DNA of 64,000 nucleotides from Edaphobacter modestus (GTDB lineage Bacteria; Acidobacteriota; Terriglobia; Terriglobales; Acidobacteriaceae): assembly GCF_004217555.1 (NCBI RefSeq), contig NZ_SHKW01000001.1:4898001-4962000 (forward strand), given 5' to 3'. The position numbers and the translations under genes are program-made. How positions within the stretch are numbered: position 1 is the stretch's first letter; every line of letters starts with the position of its first letter. The notes under the pieces were generated by a model. It made no database searches. It worked only from the letters and a program-made list of their open reading frames with translations, and was not told where the DNA came from. Positions 8,583-16,877 of this stretch are shown one piece after another.

Positions 8583-8933
8583 TGCCTCATGGAAACTGGA
8601 TCTCGTTTTCCGGAATGGTGCACTGGGCGTCGCGTCGCATTTTTACGCTCACTCGCGCGGCATAGGTGCTGTAAGGAATGCAACGAATCCCCCGTACGTC
8701 ATTTGTGCATCACGACCTGTTCGGCGAACGGCGAAGGTGGAGGCACCTTCACGAGGACAACCGGCAGCGGTCCCTTCTCTCTTCCATGGAATGATTCGAA
8801 GTGGATCGGAGAGAGGTGCGTCCAAAGTGCGGAGGCGTGCGTCATGAAGTGACAGGCTGTGACTTCTTAGCGAGAATAGTTGGCATTGCAAGAATTTGCG
8901 AATTCAGTATTACCCAGAGATTGAGGTGAAGGT
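8583..8933. other. Intergenic region upstream of fabH
   Basis: About 350 bases. Short frames occur on both strands (for example 8589-8852 plus, 8649-8891 minus), but none has a recognisable domain or a convincing ribosome site. It should contain the fabH promoter; nothing specific stands out. Confidence 0.5.
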
Positions 8934-9950
8934 TTGAGTCTGACGTTGAAGCCGCGGACACAGGGGCGGGCAAAGATCACTTCGGTAGGAGCATATGTTC
9001 CACCACGGTTGTTGACGAATGCAGACCTGGAAAAGATGGTCGAAACCAACGATCAGTGGATTGTGGAGCGCACGGGAATCCGCGAGCGGCACCTGGTGGA
9101 TAAGGGCGTGGCGACGAGCGATCTGGCGGTTGAGGCGGCGAAGTGCTGCCTGGCCAAGCGCGGCGTGGATGCCAGTGAGATCGAGGTCATTATCGTCGCG
9201 ACCGTGACGCCGGATATGCTGTTTCCGGCCACGGCCTGCCTGGTGCAGAACAAGCTGGGAGCGAAGAGCGCGTGGGGATTCGACCTGTCGGCGGCGTGTT
9301 CGGGGTTTCCGTATGCGCTGCAGGTGGGAGCCAAGCTGATCGAGAGCGGGATGCACAGGAAGGTTCTGGTGATCGGGGCCGACGTCATGAGCTCGATCAT
9401 CGACTATACCGACCGGACAACGTGCGTCATCTTCGGTGACGGCGCGGGCGCGGTGCTGCTGGAGCCATGCGAAGAGGGCGAGGTGGGCCTGATCGACTAC
9501 TGGCACGAGATTGATGGATCGGGCGCGGTAGCGCTGAATATGCCGGGAGGCGGAAGCCTGCATCCGTCAACGGTTGAGACGGTGGCGGCGAAGATGCACT
9601 ACGTTCATCAGGACGGGCAGGCTGTTTACAAGTTCGCAGTGCGCAAGATGGCCGAGGCAGCGGAGACGGTGCTGAGCCGCAATGGAGTGGCTGGAAGCGA
9701 GTTGTCCTGCTTTATTCCGCACCAGGCGAATCGACGCATCATTCTTTCGACGGCGGAGCGACTGGGACTGCCGGAGGAGCGTGTGGTGATCAACATCGAT
9801 CGCTATGGGAACACGACGGCTGGAACCATTCCGTTGGCGATGCACACTGCCCTCGAAGAGGGAAGGATGAAGAAGGGCGATCTGGTGCTGTTGGCCAGTG
9901 TAGGCGCTGGCTTTACCGTAGGGGCGACCTTGCTGCGGTGGGAGTTCTAA
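8934..9950 (+). CDS. fabH: Beta-ketoacyl-ACP synthase III
   Basis: A 338-aa condensing enzyme that joins acetyl-CoA (or another primer) to malonyl-ACP to start fatty-acid synthesis. The catalytic triad is visible: C122 in SAACSGFPYAL, H263 in FIPHQAN, and N293 in NIDRYGNTTAGTIP. Length is typical. The start is a TTG preceded by GAGGTGAAGG. It stands alone, with a strong terminator 33 bases past the stop, so it is probably monocistronic. Confidence 0.96.
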   Translation: MSLTLKPRTQGRAKITSVGAYVPPRLLTNADLEKMVETNDQWIVERTGIRERHLVDKGVATSDLAVEAAKCCLAKRGVDASEIEVIIVATVTPDMLFPATACLVQNKLGAKSAWGFDLSAACSGFPYALQVGAKLIESGMHRKVLVIGADVMSSIIDYTDRTTCVIFGDGAGAVLLEPCEEGEVGLIDYWHEIDGSGAVALNMPGGGSLHPSTVETVAAKMHYVHQDGQAVYKFAVRKMAEAAETVLSRNGVAGSELSCFIPHQANRRIILSTAERLGLPEERVVINIDRYGNTTAGTIPLAMHTALEEGRMKKGDLVLLASVGAGFTVGATLLRWEF

Positions 9951-9982
9951 CGGGCGTAGCTCCAGACCGAGACAGATGGAAG

Positions 9983-10010
9983 CGGACCTTTCGGGGTCCG
10001 TTTCTTTTTT
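9983..10010 (+). terminator. Rho-independent terminator after fabH
   Basis: CGGACC at 9983-9988 pairs with GGTCCG at 9995-10000 across a TTTCGG loop, followed by TTTCTTTTTT. Confidence 0.88.
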
Positions 10011-10057
10011 GCATGTCGGCGGAATTTTACGGAACTGTGACGAGTGACCTTGCGTAT

Positions 10058-10089
10058 AGATATCTGCCAGATATATATCTTGCAGATAT
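10058..10089. promoter_or_regulatory. Palindromic operator overlapping the padR start codon
   Basis: ATATCTGC at 10060-10067 and GCAGATAT at 10082-10089 form an 8-bp inverted repeat. Between them AGATATATATCT (10069-10080) is a perfect palindrome, and AGATATCT (10058-10065) is another. PadR-family repressors commonly bind such AT-rich dyads at their own promoters. The right arm runs into the ATG at 10088. Confidence 0.75.
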
Positions 10090-10723
10090 GAAGAGAAAGA
10101 CCACAGCTGCGAAAGCGGAAGATCGGACCGGGACAGCAACGCCGGATGCGTTGCTGGGTGTGTTGAGTATGGCGCCGATGTCCGGCTATACGATCCGTTC
10201 GGTCATTGCGCAATCCATCGGGAACTTCTGGAACGAGAGCTACGGCCAGATTTATCCGGCGCTGAAGAAGCTCACCGCGGAGGGGTTGGTGCAGAAGAAG
10301 ACGGAGCGCCAGAAGGGACGGCCCGACCGCAATGTGTATTCGCTGACGGGGAAGGGAAGGGAACGGCTAAAAGAGTGGGTGATGGTGCCGGCGGCTGCTG
10401 AGGTTCCGCGAAATGAGCTGTTGCTGAAGTTATTCTTCGGGGGCCATGCGCCCGTGAGTGCGAGCCGGGAGAGTGTTGCGGCGTTTGTTGCGACGCAGCA
10501 AGAGGCAGTGGCGAGGTATTCGGAGATCGCAAAAGAGGTGCGGCGGGAGCGGCCGGACGATCCGCAGGCTCGTTTCTGGCTCATGACGGTGAGCTATGGC
10601 CGCCATTACAGCGAGGCTCTGGTGAAGTGGGGCAGAGAGACGTTGAAGGAACTGGATGCGATCGACAGCGGAGTCCGGAAAAAGACTTCGGGCAGGAAGA
10701 GATCCACGCGATTGAAGCAATAG
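10088..10723 (+). CDS. PadR family transcriptional regulator
   Basis: A 211-aa regulator. The N-terminal winged helix begins LLGVLSMAPMSGYTIRSVIAQSIGNFW and contains YGQIYPALKKLTAEGLVQKK and GRPDRNVYSLTGKGRERLKEW. The C-terminal half matches the long helical dimerisation domain of Vir/PadR-C proteins. The start is the ATG at 10088; upstream codons in the same frame run through the fabH terminator. No Shine-Dalgarno sequence is visible, because that space is taken by the operator. It probably represses itself and the membrane protein 17 bases downstream. Confidence 0.9.
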   Translation: MKRKTTAAKAEDRTGTATPDALLGVLSMAPMSGYTIRSVIAQSIGNFWNESYGQIYPALKKLTAEGLVQKKTERQKGRPDRNVYSLTGKGRERLKEWVMVPAAAEVPRNELLLKLFFGGHAPVSASRESVAAFVATQQEAVARYSEIAKEVRRERPDDPQARFWLMTVSYGRHYSEALVKWGRETLKELDAIDSGVRKKTSGRKRSTRLKQ

Positions 10724-10740
10724 ACGTCATGGAGGATGCG

Positions 10741-11439
10741 ATGCACGGACACGGATTGGATCCATTGTGGGTAAAGGCATTTTTGACGATTCATATCGCA
10801 GCAGGAACGATGTCGTTTCTGCTGGCCCCGATGGCGCTGGCGACGGCCAAGGGCGGCAGGCAGCATAAACGCTGGGGCATGGTGTACCTGTGGTCGATGG
10901 GTGCGGTGGCGGCTACGGCGGTGCCGATGGCGTTCTTCTTCCCGGTACGGTTTCTGGCGCTGGTGGCGGTCTTCAGCTTCTACCTGGCGTTTGCCGGATA
11001 TAGGGTTTTGCGGTTGAAGGATCTGGCTCGCGGCGGAAGCGCCGAGCCGATCGACTGGATCGCAGGGGTGATTACGCTGGCCGTGAGCGCACTGCTGGTG
11101 TGGCTGAGCGTGTTCCGTCCAGCTTCGATCGAGGTGATTCCGGCGGTGGGAGCGGTCTTCGGGTTTATCGGAATCGGCGCAGCGATGAGGCAGATGATCT
11201 CGTTCGTCTACAAGCCGAAGGAGAAGATGTTCTGGTGGTACGGACATCTGGGCAACTTCATTGCCAGCTATATCGCAGCGTGGTCGGCGTTCAGCGTGGT
11301 GACCCTGGGGCAGGTGCTTGGGAACACCTGGTACCTGTGGCTGTGGCCTTCGATCGTGGGTGTACCGGCTGTGGCTGCGACGACGGCGTATTACAAGCGG
11401 AAGTTTGCGCCGAAGAAGAGGAGCGAGGCTGTGGCGTAA
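10741..11439 (+). CDS. DUF2306-like membrane protein
   Basis: A 232-aa protein with about seven hydrophobic helices. It opens with WVKAFLTIHIAAGTMSFLLAPMAL; a histidine in the first helix followed by a Gly/Pro-rich stretch is typical of DUF2306-like proteins. The ATG at 10741 is preceded by GGAGG five bases away and preferred over the ATG at 10729. It follows padR by 17 bases, so it is the likely regulated target. The function is unknown; a transport or redox-sensing role would be a guess. Confidence 0.75.
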   Translation: MHGHGLDPLWVKAFLTIHIAAGTMSFLLAPMALATAKGGRQHKRWGMVYLWSMGAVAATAVPMAFFFPVRFLALVAVFSFYLAFAGYRVLRLKDLARGGSAEPIDWIAGVITLAVSALLVWLSVFRPASIEVIPAVGAVFGFIGIGAAMRQMISFVYKPKEKMFWWYGHLGNFIASYIAAWSAFSVVTLGQVLGNTWYLWLWPSIVGVPAVAATTAYYKRKFAPKKRSEAVA

Positions 11440-11538
11440 CGCAGACCTGCTTTCTATTTCGAACGCCGTGATGCAACGCAAAAGACCAACGGTTGAGATC
11501 CCCCACCTTTCGAGAGGACGGCGGTCGTATCTCTCCAG

Positions 11539-12261
11539 CTACGCGGCCGTCTTGCCCTGGGGAGCAAGGTCTTGCGGAGCCACGACGCTCCGTGAGGCCT
11601 TGTAAAGCTGCCAGAAGGCGATGGCGCAACTGGCGAGGATGATGCTCCAGGTAGCGACGAGAAGTGTGGTCGCGTACTTTTCCGAGAGTTGATTCCAGAG
11701 GCGAAGGATGGATCTGCCGTAGTAGAGGCCGAGCCCGGCGGCGATGATGTGCCTTACGGTGCGACTGAGGATGAAGGCCCAGAGAAATTTGCGTTGCGAC
11801 ATTTTGAGGGCTCCCGCTGCAAGGACGAAGGGAGCCAGGGGCATGGGCGGGGGAAGTAGGGCGGGAAGCGCGACGGCAAGGATGGCATGACGCTCCATCC
11901 AGTCGCGGACCAGCTTGAAGATGCGTGGAGGCACGCGCTTTTCGAGGAAGGCGATGCCTCCGGACTTGCCGACGCGATAGCTGAGATAGCCTCCAATCGC
12001 CGACCCGACGGAGGCTACGATGACGAGCAGAAACCAGTTGGCGTGGCGGGCAGCCATCAGTACGAGCATGATGTCGGTGACGCCGGGGATGGGCAGCGGA
12101 ATGAAGGACGAATCGACGATAGAGACGAGGAACAGGCCGAAGGGTCCGAAGGTGAAGAGGAAGTGCATCAGCGGAGAGCGATGCGAGGTGGGAGCCACGA
12201 CTGTGCGCGCGGCGCGAGCCGCGAATTCAGCCACAATCGAAGTGGCAGCCGTGGTGGTCAT
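11539..12261 (-). CDS. DedA/VTT-family membrane protein
   Basis: A 240-aa membrane protein of the DedA (SNARE-associated/VTT) superfamily. Features are FGPFGLFLVSIVDSSFIPLPIPGVTDIM with the re-entrant-loop prolines, a Gly-rich segment (ASVGSAIGGYLSYRVGK) and LPALLPPPMPLAPFVLAAGALKM. Homologues affect membrane composition and drug or pH tolerance, and some flip undecaprenyl phosphate or phosphatidylethanolamine. The ATG at 12261 has no good ribosome site; an ATG about 30 codons downstream (MHFLF) is the alternative. Confidence 0.85.
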   Translation of the reverse strand: MTTTAATSIVAEFAARAARTVVAPTSHRSPLMHFLFTFGPFGLFLVSIVDSSFIPLPIPGVTDIMLVLMAARHANWFLLVIVASVGSAIGGYLSYRVGKSGGIAFLEKRVPPRIFKLVRDWMERHAILAVALPALLPPPMPLAPFVLAAGALKMSQRKFLWAFILSRTVRHIIAAGLGLYYGRSILRLWNQLSEKYATTLLVATWSIILASCAIAFWQLYKASRSVVAPQDLAPQGKTAA

Positions 12262-12329
12262 ACAGGATATGACGCTCCGGAGCCATGCCAGGTCGCGTCG
12301 GCCGGCGAAAAACCGTGCTGGAGGGTGGT

Positions 12330-13190
12330 TTAGAGGAAACGGAGGGTGGGAAGCGGGGGCAATATGCCGGATTCGGCGGCGTAGCGGCGGAAGAGCTGGA
12401 TGGTGCGGATGCAGTCCGGGGTTAGGGTATACCGGATGTTTACCGAAAGGTAATGGTGGATGGTGGCAGAGGAAATGGCGATGCGCGGAGTCCACTCGCG
12501 GACCAGGTCGTCGATGTGGGCGAGTCCGTGGTCGCGCGAGCCGATGAGGTCGTCGGTGATCTGGGCTGTGGTGAGATGGCTGACGGAGAGGGCTTCGGGA
12601 CGGACGGCCCAGACGGCGGCGACCCAGGGAAGGCCGGTGCGGGTGTGCCACTCGTGCGCCACGTCGAACCACTGGCATGGGCCTACGGCTTCTTCGATCT
12701 GCTGGCGGGATTCGAGCGCGAGCAGGGCGGGGTCGCCGATGAGCAGGGCGGCGTCGGCTTGGTGGAGCATCGCGATGGGATCGGCGGGGGCGGTGAGGAA
12801 CTGGGGCTCGGTGTGGAGGAAGTTGCGGAAGAGGATCTCGACGTAGGCGCGGGAGCTGCGGGAGGCGTTGTCTGCGGCGACGGTGCGGACGGTCTCGAGC
12901 CTGTGCGGGCTTTTTACGATGAGCTGGATGGAGCGAACGCGATCGAACGAGGCGATGGTGCAGCCGGGCACGATGGCGAGCTCGGGCGTGAGTGAGGCGA
13001 TGGGGATGAGGCCGAGGTCGGCGCGGCCGGCGAGGAGCTCGTCGGCGCAGAGAGCGGGGAGCGTGTAGTGGAGCTGGTAGCGCTGGGCAAGTGCGGAGGA
13101 GAGCGGTGGGTGCTCGAAGTCCCACATGAGAGGAGCCGGATTGAGGAAGTTGATGGCGGCTACGCGGACGGGATGGAGTGAAGTGCCCAA
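12330..13190 (-). CDS. mqnA: Chorismate dehydratase, menaquinone (futalosine) pathway
   Basis: A 286-aa enzyme that dehydrates chorismate to 3-enolpyruvyl-benzoate, the first committed step of the futalosine route to menaquinone. Family features are RVAAINFLNPAPLMWDFEH at the N-terminus, DLGLIPIASL, and DAALLIGDPAL in the solute-binding-like fold. The start chosen is a TTG at 13190. The upstream ATG in this frame would overlap the divergent DUF3565 gene. No other mqn gene is in the window. Confidence 0.88.
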   Translation of the reverse strand: MGTSLHPVRVAAINFLNPAPLMWDFEHPPLSSALAQRYQLHYTLPALCADELLAGRADLGLIPIASLTPELAIVPGCTIASFDRVRSIQLIVKSPHRLETVRTVAADNASRSSRAYVEILFRNFLHTEPQFLTAPADPIAMLHQADAALLIGDPALLALESRQQIEEAVGPCQWFDVAHEWHTRTGLPWVAAVWAVRPEALSVSHLTTAQITDDLIGSRDHGLAHIDDLVREWTPRIAISSATIHHYLSVNIRYTLTPDCIRTIQLFRRYAAESGILPPLPTLRFL

Positions 13191-13226
13191 AGATCTACTG
13201 TAGAAGATGCAGCGAGGAGCAAGAGG

Positions 13227-13418
13227 ATGCAGCGTGCGATCATCGGCTTCCATCAGGACGAAGAGAACCACTGGGTGGCGGAGCTGGAGTGCGGGCATGG
13301 ACAGCATGTGCGCCATGATCCTCCCTGGATGATTCGAGAGTGGGTGACTACGGAGCAGGGCCGGGTTTCGCGGACGGGGACACAACTCGAATGTCGGCGA
13401 TGTGACGAGGAACAGTAA
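13227..13418 (+). CDS. DUF3565 family protein
   Basis: A 63-aa protein recognised by the family pattern IIGFHQDEENHWVAELECGHGQHVRHDPPW near the start and ECRRC at the end. The conserved His/Cys residues (ECGHGQHVRH, CRRC) suggest metal binding. It is divergent from mqnA, with 36 bases between the starts. The function is unknown. Confidence 0.85.
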   Translation: MQRAIIGFHQDEENHWVAELECGHGQHVRHDPPWMIREWVTTEQGRVSRTGTQLECRRCDEEQ

Positions 13419-13483
13419 GTTTCTGTTTGGACCCTGACGGAAGGGTTGTAGGATTTCATGGGCGTGCGCGAGGAGCCGACACG

Positions 13484-14281
13484 ATGGATGGACTGACCCG
13501 AATTGGCCGCCTGCTGTATGCCGTGGCGATCGTCTTCTTTGGACTGCAGTGCATAGGCTCGGGAAGTGGAAGAGGGCCCGTGCCTGCGGCGGGGCCTCCG
13601 TGGGTGCAGACGCAGCGGGGTCTGGCGCTGCTGTTTGGGTGCGCCCTGATCGCGGCGGGAATGTGCCTGGTGTTGCGTTGGTATGGACGGGCTGCGGCAA
13701 ACACTCTTGGAGTGGGAATCCTGTTGCGAGGGCTGGTGATTTATCTGCCAACGCTGCTGGCGAGTCCGCGGGATCCAAGGCCGTGGACGAGTCTGTTTGA
13801 GCTGGCCGCGATGGGAGGGGCCGCTTTGGTGATCGCCGGAACCTTTCCATCGGAGGCAGCCGGGCAGCGCAGAGGCTCGCAGTGGTTGCTGGTGGAGACA
13901 GGCCGATGGCTGTTTGCGGTATCGTTGGTCGTCTTCGGAATCCAGCACCTGATGTACTCGAAGTTCGTGGCGGCGCTGATCCCTGCCTGGATTCCGGGAC
14001 ATCTTTTCTGGACGTACTTTACGGGGATCGCGTTCCTGCTGGTGGCTGCGAGCCTGGTTTCGAGGATACAGGTGCGGTTGTCCGCGGGTCTGCTGGGCCT
14101 GATGTTTCTGCTGTGGGTGATCCTGTTGCATATCCCGAGGGTCGCAAAGGTTCGGGGGTTTAGCGGAAACGAGTGGACGAGCCTGTTTGTTGCGTTGGCG
14201 ATGTGCGGAGCCTCGTTCGTATTGAGCGAGGCGCTGCAAGAGAGATGGAAATCGAGTGTGAGGTCGAACGGGAAGTCATGA
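13484..14281 (+). CDS. Multi-pass membrane protein, DoxX-like
   Basis: A 265-aa protein with about eight predicted helices in two similar halves. Each half begins with a pattern like GRLLYAVAIVFFGLQ or GRWLFAVSLVVFGIQHLMYSKFVAALIPAWIP. The second motif resembles DoxX/DUF4149-like small membrane proteins. The start is an ATG at 13484 behind GGAG; the frame also opens earlier. Its TGA overlaps the ATG of the next gene (ATGA), so the two are translationally coupled. Confidence 0.75.
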   Translation: MDGLTRIGRLLYAVAIVFFGLQCIGSGSGRGPVPAAGPPWVQTQRGLALLFGCALIAAGMCLVLRWYGRAAANTLGVGILLRGLVIYLPTLLASPRDPRPWTSLFELAAMGGAALVIAGTFPSEAAGQRRGSQWLLVETGRWLFAVSLVVFGIQHLMYSKFVAALIPAWIPGHLFWTYFTGIAFLLVAASLVSRIQVRLSAGLLGLMFLLWVILLHIPRVAKVRGFSGNEWTSLFVALAMCGASFVLSEALQERWKSSVRSNGKS

Positions 14282-15384
14282 ATCGTCGAAGGTTTCTTTC
14301 TACAACGGGCGCGACAGCGCTGGTGTTGGGCTCCGGGGCTCAGGAGTCGTTTGCGGCCGCCGCGCCGAAGTCTGCGAAAACTCCGAAGGCGATGATGAAG
14401 CTCGGCTGCCAGAGCGCGCCGACGACGGATGCTCATCTGAAGTACCTGGCGCGATATGGGGTGAAGCATATCTGCGGGTATCCGGAGACGTCGGAGGGCC
14501 GGATCGCCTCGACCGTCGATGAGCTGAGCCGGATGCGGGATCTGGCGGAGAAGAATGGCATCGAGATTGTATGCGTCGGGCCGCCGATCCTGGAGTCGAG
14601 CTACATCGATCGCGAGAAGCACCCGGCCATCATGCTGGCGAAGAGTCCGGAGCGGGACCGCGATATCGAACAGCTGCAGATGCTGATTCGCAACTGCGCC
14701 CGCGCGGGGCTGCCTTCGATCAAGTACAACATGAGCATCCTTGGGGTGCTGCGGTCGGGCAGAGTGCAGGGACGCGGCGACGCGAGCTACAGCCAGTGGA
14801 AGCTCGCGGAGGCGCACCCGAAGACTCCGCTGACGATTGCGGGACATGTGGATGCGGAGGCGTTCTGGGAGAGGATTACGTTCTTTCTCGATCGCATGAT
14901 TCCGGTGGCGAACGAGTACAAGATTCGCATGGCGTGTCATCCGCAGGACCCGGGAGTTCCACCGGAGGGCTACCAGGGTGTGGATCGGGTGCTGGGGACG
15001 GTAGACGGGTTGAAGAAGTTCGTTGCGATTCGGGAGAGCGAGTATCACGGGCTGAACTTCTGCCAGGGGACGGTTTCGGAGATGCTTGCGGACCCGGGAA
15101 CCGAGATCTTCGACGTGATTCGCTACTTCGGCACGCGGAAGAAGATCTTCAACGTTCACTTCAGGAACATCCGCGGTCACCGGAATGATTTTGTAGAGGT
15201 GTATCCGGATGAGGGCGATGTGGACATGTGGAAGGCGATTCAGGTCTACAGGGAGATCGGCTATCCCTACATGCTGATGCCGGATCATGTTCCTGTAGCC
15301 GAGAGCGACCCCCAGGGGTTGCAGTCCTTCGCTTACTGTTATGGGTATATCCGTGGATTGATCCAGGCCGTGTCGCAGACCTAA
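14278..15384 (+). CDS. Mannonate dehydratase-like TIM-barrel enzyme with Tat signal
   Basis: A 368-aa protein. The first 27 residues, MNRRRFLSTTGATALVLGSG onward, are a twin-arginine signal. The barrel resembles UxuA D-mannonate dehydratase: ERDRDIEQLQMLIRNCARAGL, VHFRNIRGH, DEGDVDMWKAI and LMPDHVP. UxuA converts D-mannonate to 2-keto-3-deoxygluconate in hexuronate catabolism and normally acts in the cytoplasm, so an export signal is unusual. Substrate assignment is tentative; it could be a related sugar isomerase. It is coupled by ATGA to the membrane protein before it. Confidence 0.72.
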   Translation: MNRRRFLSTTGATALVLGSGAQESFAAAAPKSAKTPKAMMKLGCQSAPTTDAHLKYLARYGVKHICGYPETSEGRIASTVDELSRMRDLAEKNGIEIVCVGPPILESSYIDREKHPAIMLAKSPERDRDIEQLQMLIRNCARAGLPSIKYNMSILGVLRSGRVQGRGDASYSQWKLAEAHPKTPLTIAGHVDAEAFWERITFFLDRMIPVANEYKIRMACHPQDPGVPPEGYQGVDRVLGTVDGLKKFVAIRESEYHGLNFCQGTVSEMLADPGTEIFDVIRYFGTRKKIFNVHFRNIRGHRNDFVEVYPDEGDVDMWKAIQVYREIGYPYMLMPDHVPVAESDPQGLQSFAYCYGYIRGLIQAVSQT

Positions 15385-15405
15385 GGCGGCAGGAAGAGGA
15401 ACGAA

Positions 15406-16596
15406 TTGAAGTTGGGCCAGCAGGAAGAGGGAGTGGCGGAGGGAGTCCGGGCAGAGGCGCAGCTGGCGTGGCTCGCGCTGGTGTTGACGCCGGCGATGGG
15501 GATGACGCGGACGTGGAGGGTGATGCGGCAACTCGGAGAGCCGGAGCGGCTCTTCGATGCTTCCCTGACCGAGCTTGAGGGGCTGGGTATGCCTGCCCAC
15601 TCGGCGCAGTTTGTCTTTGATGGAAAGGCGCGAGCCGTTGCCGAGGACGAGTGGACCCGGGTGGCGGCGAGTGGTGGAGCGATCCTGACGCCGGTCGAGG
15701 CGGCGTATCCGAATCGTCTGCGCGAGATCTACGATCCTCCGGCGGTGCTCTGGATTCGGGGCGATGTCGAGCTTCTGTCTCGGCCAGGAATCGCGGTGGT
15801 GGGAACGCGTCATCCTTCGCCCTATGGCGCCGGCATGGCCGAGATGCTGTCGCGCGATCTTGCGGCGCGAAGGCTGACTATATTAAGCGGAATGGCTCGC
15901 GGGGTGGATACGGCGGCTCACAAAGGAGCGCTTGAGGCCCGCGGAAAGACGGTCGCGGTATGGGGCACGGGAATCGATGTGATCTACCCGAAGGAGAATA
16001 AGCGGCTGGCCGAACAGATCGTGGAAAGCGGCGGCACGATCGTGAGCGAATACCCCCTGGGCACGTTCCCGGCCCCACAGAATTTTCCCATCCGGAATCG
16101 CCTTTTGAGCGGAATGAGCGTGGGGGTCCTGGTCATCGAGGCGGCCGAACATAGCGGTACCCGGATTACGGCCCGGCTGGCGATGGAACAGAACCGCGAT
16201 GTCTATGCGGTTCCGGGAAACGTAACCAACAAGAACGCATGGGGTCCGAATACGCTGATCAAGCAGGGAGCGAAGCTGACGGCGACCTGGGAGGACGTCT
16301 GGGAGGACCTGGCATCGGAGATCCGGCTGCAACTTGAAGACGAAATTGGGGTTAGCGCTAACAGTGAATCGAAAGACCAGGAATCCGCATCCTTATTTAG
16401 CGAAACGAGGCTTTCGAATCATGAACGCATGGTTCTGGACCGGCTAAGACAGGACGAATCGATCCAGCTGGATGAGCTGATCGAGCGCCTGGAGGGCGAG
16501 CTCGGATCGGCGGAGATCTTTACGGCATTGTTCGAACTGGAGTTGGCGGGACGCGTGAGGCAGCTTCCGGGAAAGAACTATATCCGGACCATGTGA
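15406..16596 (+). CDS. dprA: DNA-processing protein DprA
   Basis: A 396-aa protein that loads RecA on incoming single-stranded DNA in natural transformation. It has an N-terminal helical SAM-like region, then the Rossmann-like core: IAVVGTRHPSPYG, ILSGMARGVDTAAH, GTGIDVIYPKEN, SEYPLGTFPAPQNFPIRNR and EAAEHSGTRITA. A C-terminal winged helix (residues ~340-396) ends LPGKNYIRTM. The start is a TTG behind AGGAAGAGGA. It follows the sugar enzyme by 21 bases and may be cotranscribed with it. Confidence 0.94.
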   Translation: MKLGQQEEGVAEGVRAEAQLAWLALVLTPAMGMTRTWRVMRQLGEPERLFDASLTELEGLGMPAHSAQFVFDGKARAVAEDEWTRVAASGGAILTPVEAAYPNRLREIYDPPAVLWIRGDVELLSRPGIAVVGTRHPSPYGAGMAEMLSRDLAARRLTILSGMARGVDTAAHKGALEARGKTVAVWGTGIDVIYPKENKRLAEQIVESGGTIVSEYPLGTFPAPQNFPIRNRLLSGMSVGVLVIEAAEHSGTRITARLAMEQNRDVYAVPGNVTNKNAWGPNTLIKQGAKLTATWEDVWEDLASEIRLQLEDEIGVSANSESKDQESASLFSETRLSNHERMVLDRLRQDESIQLDELIERLEGELGSAEIFTALFELELAGRVRQLPGKNYIRTM

Positions 16597-16877
16597 GCGA
16601 ACTCCCGGGAAGGCCGGCAAGCGGTGGAAAACTTTTTGTACAGCATGGCTAAGTAAGCCTGTCCGTTGACTTAGAGCAAGGGCTCTCGGGATGCTGCGTG
16701 TTACTCGAGTCGGTCCAAGGTGATGACTTTTTGGAACTGACTTCGTCTGTTGGGAATTGTGAGGGGATGACGTATCCGGCGAACCGTGTTAGGTTCGCAA
16801 GGGAATCCTCGCAAAACAGAGAAGGATCGATGGAACCTCCCGCTTCGTCGGGATGCTCTGGGGAATGAAGGGAAGAA

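Noticed and set aside
8589..8852. Small frame between the SRP RNA and fabH
   Set aside because: Starts directly after the SRP terminator and has no ribosome site or domain.
13741..15813. 690-codon minus-strand frame opposite the membrane protein, sugar enzyme and dprA
   Set aside because: Runs antisense across three well-supported genes and is rich in Arg/His/Leu, as antisense frames are.
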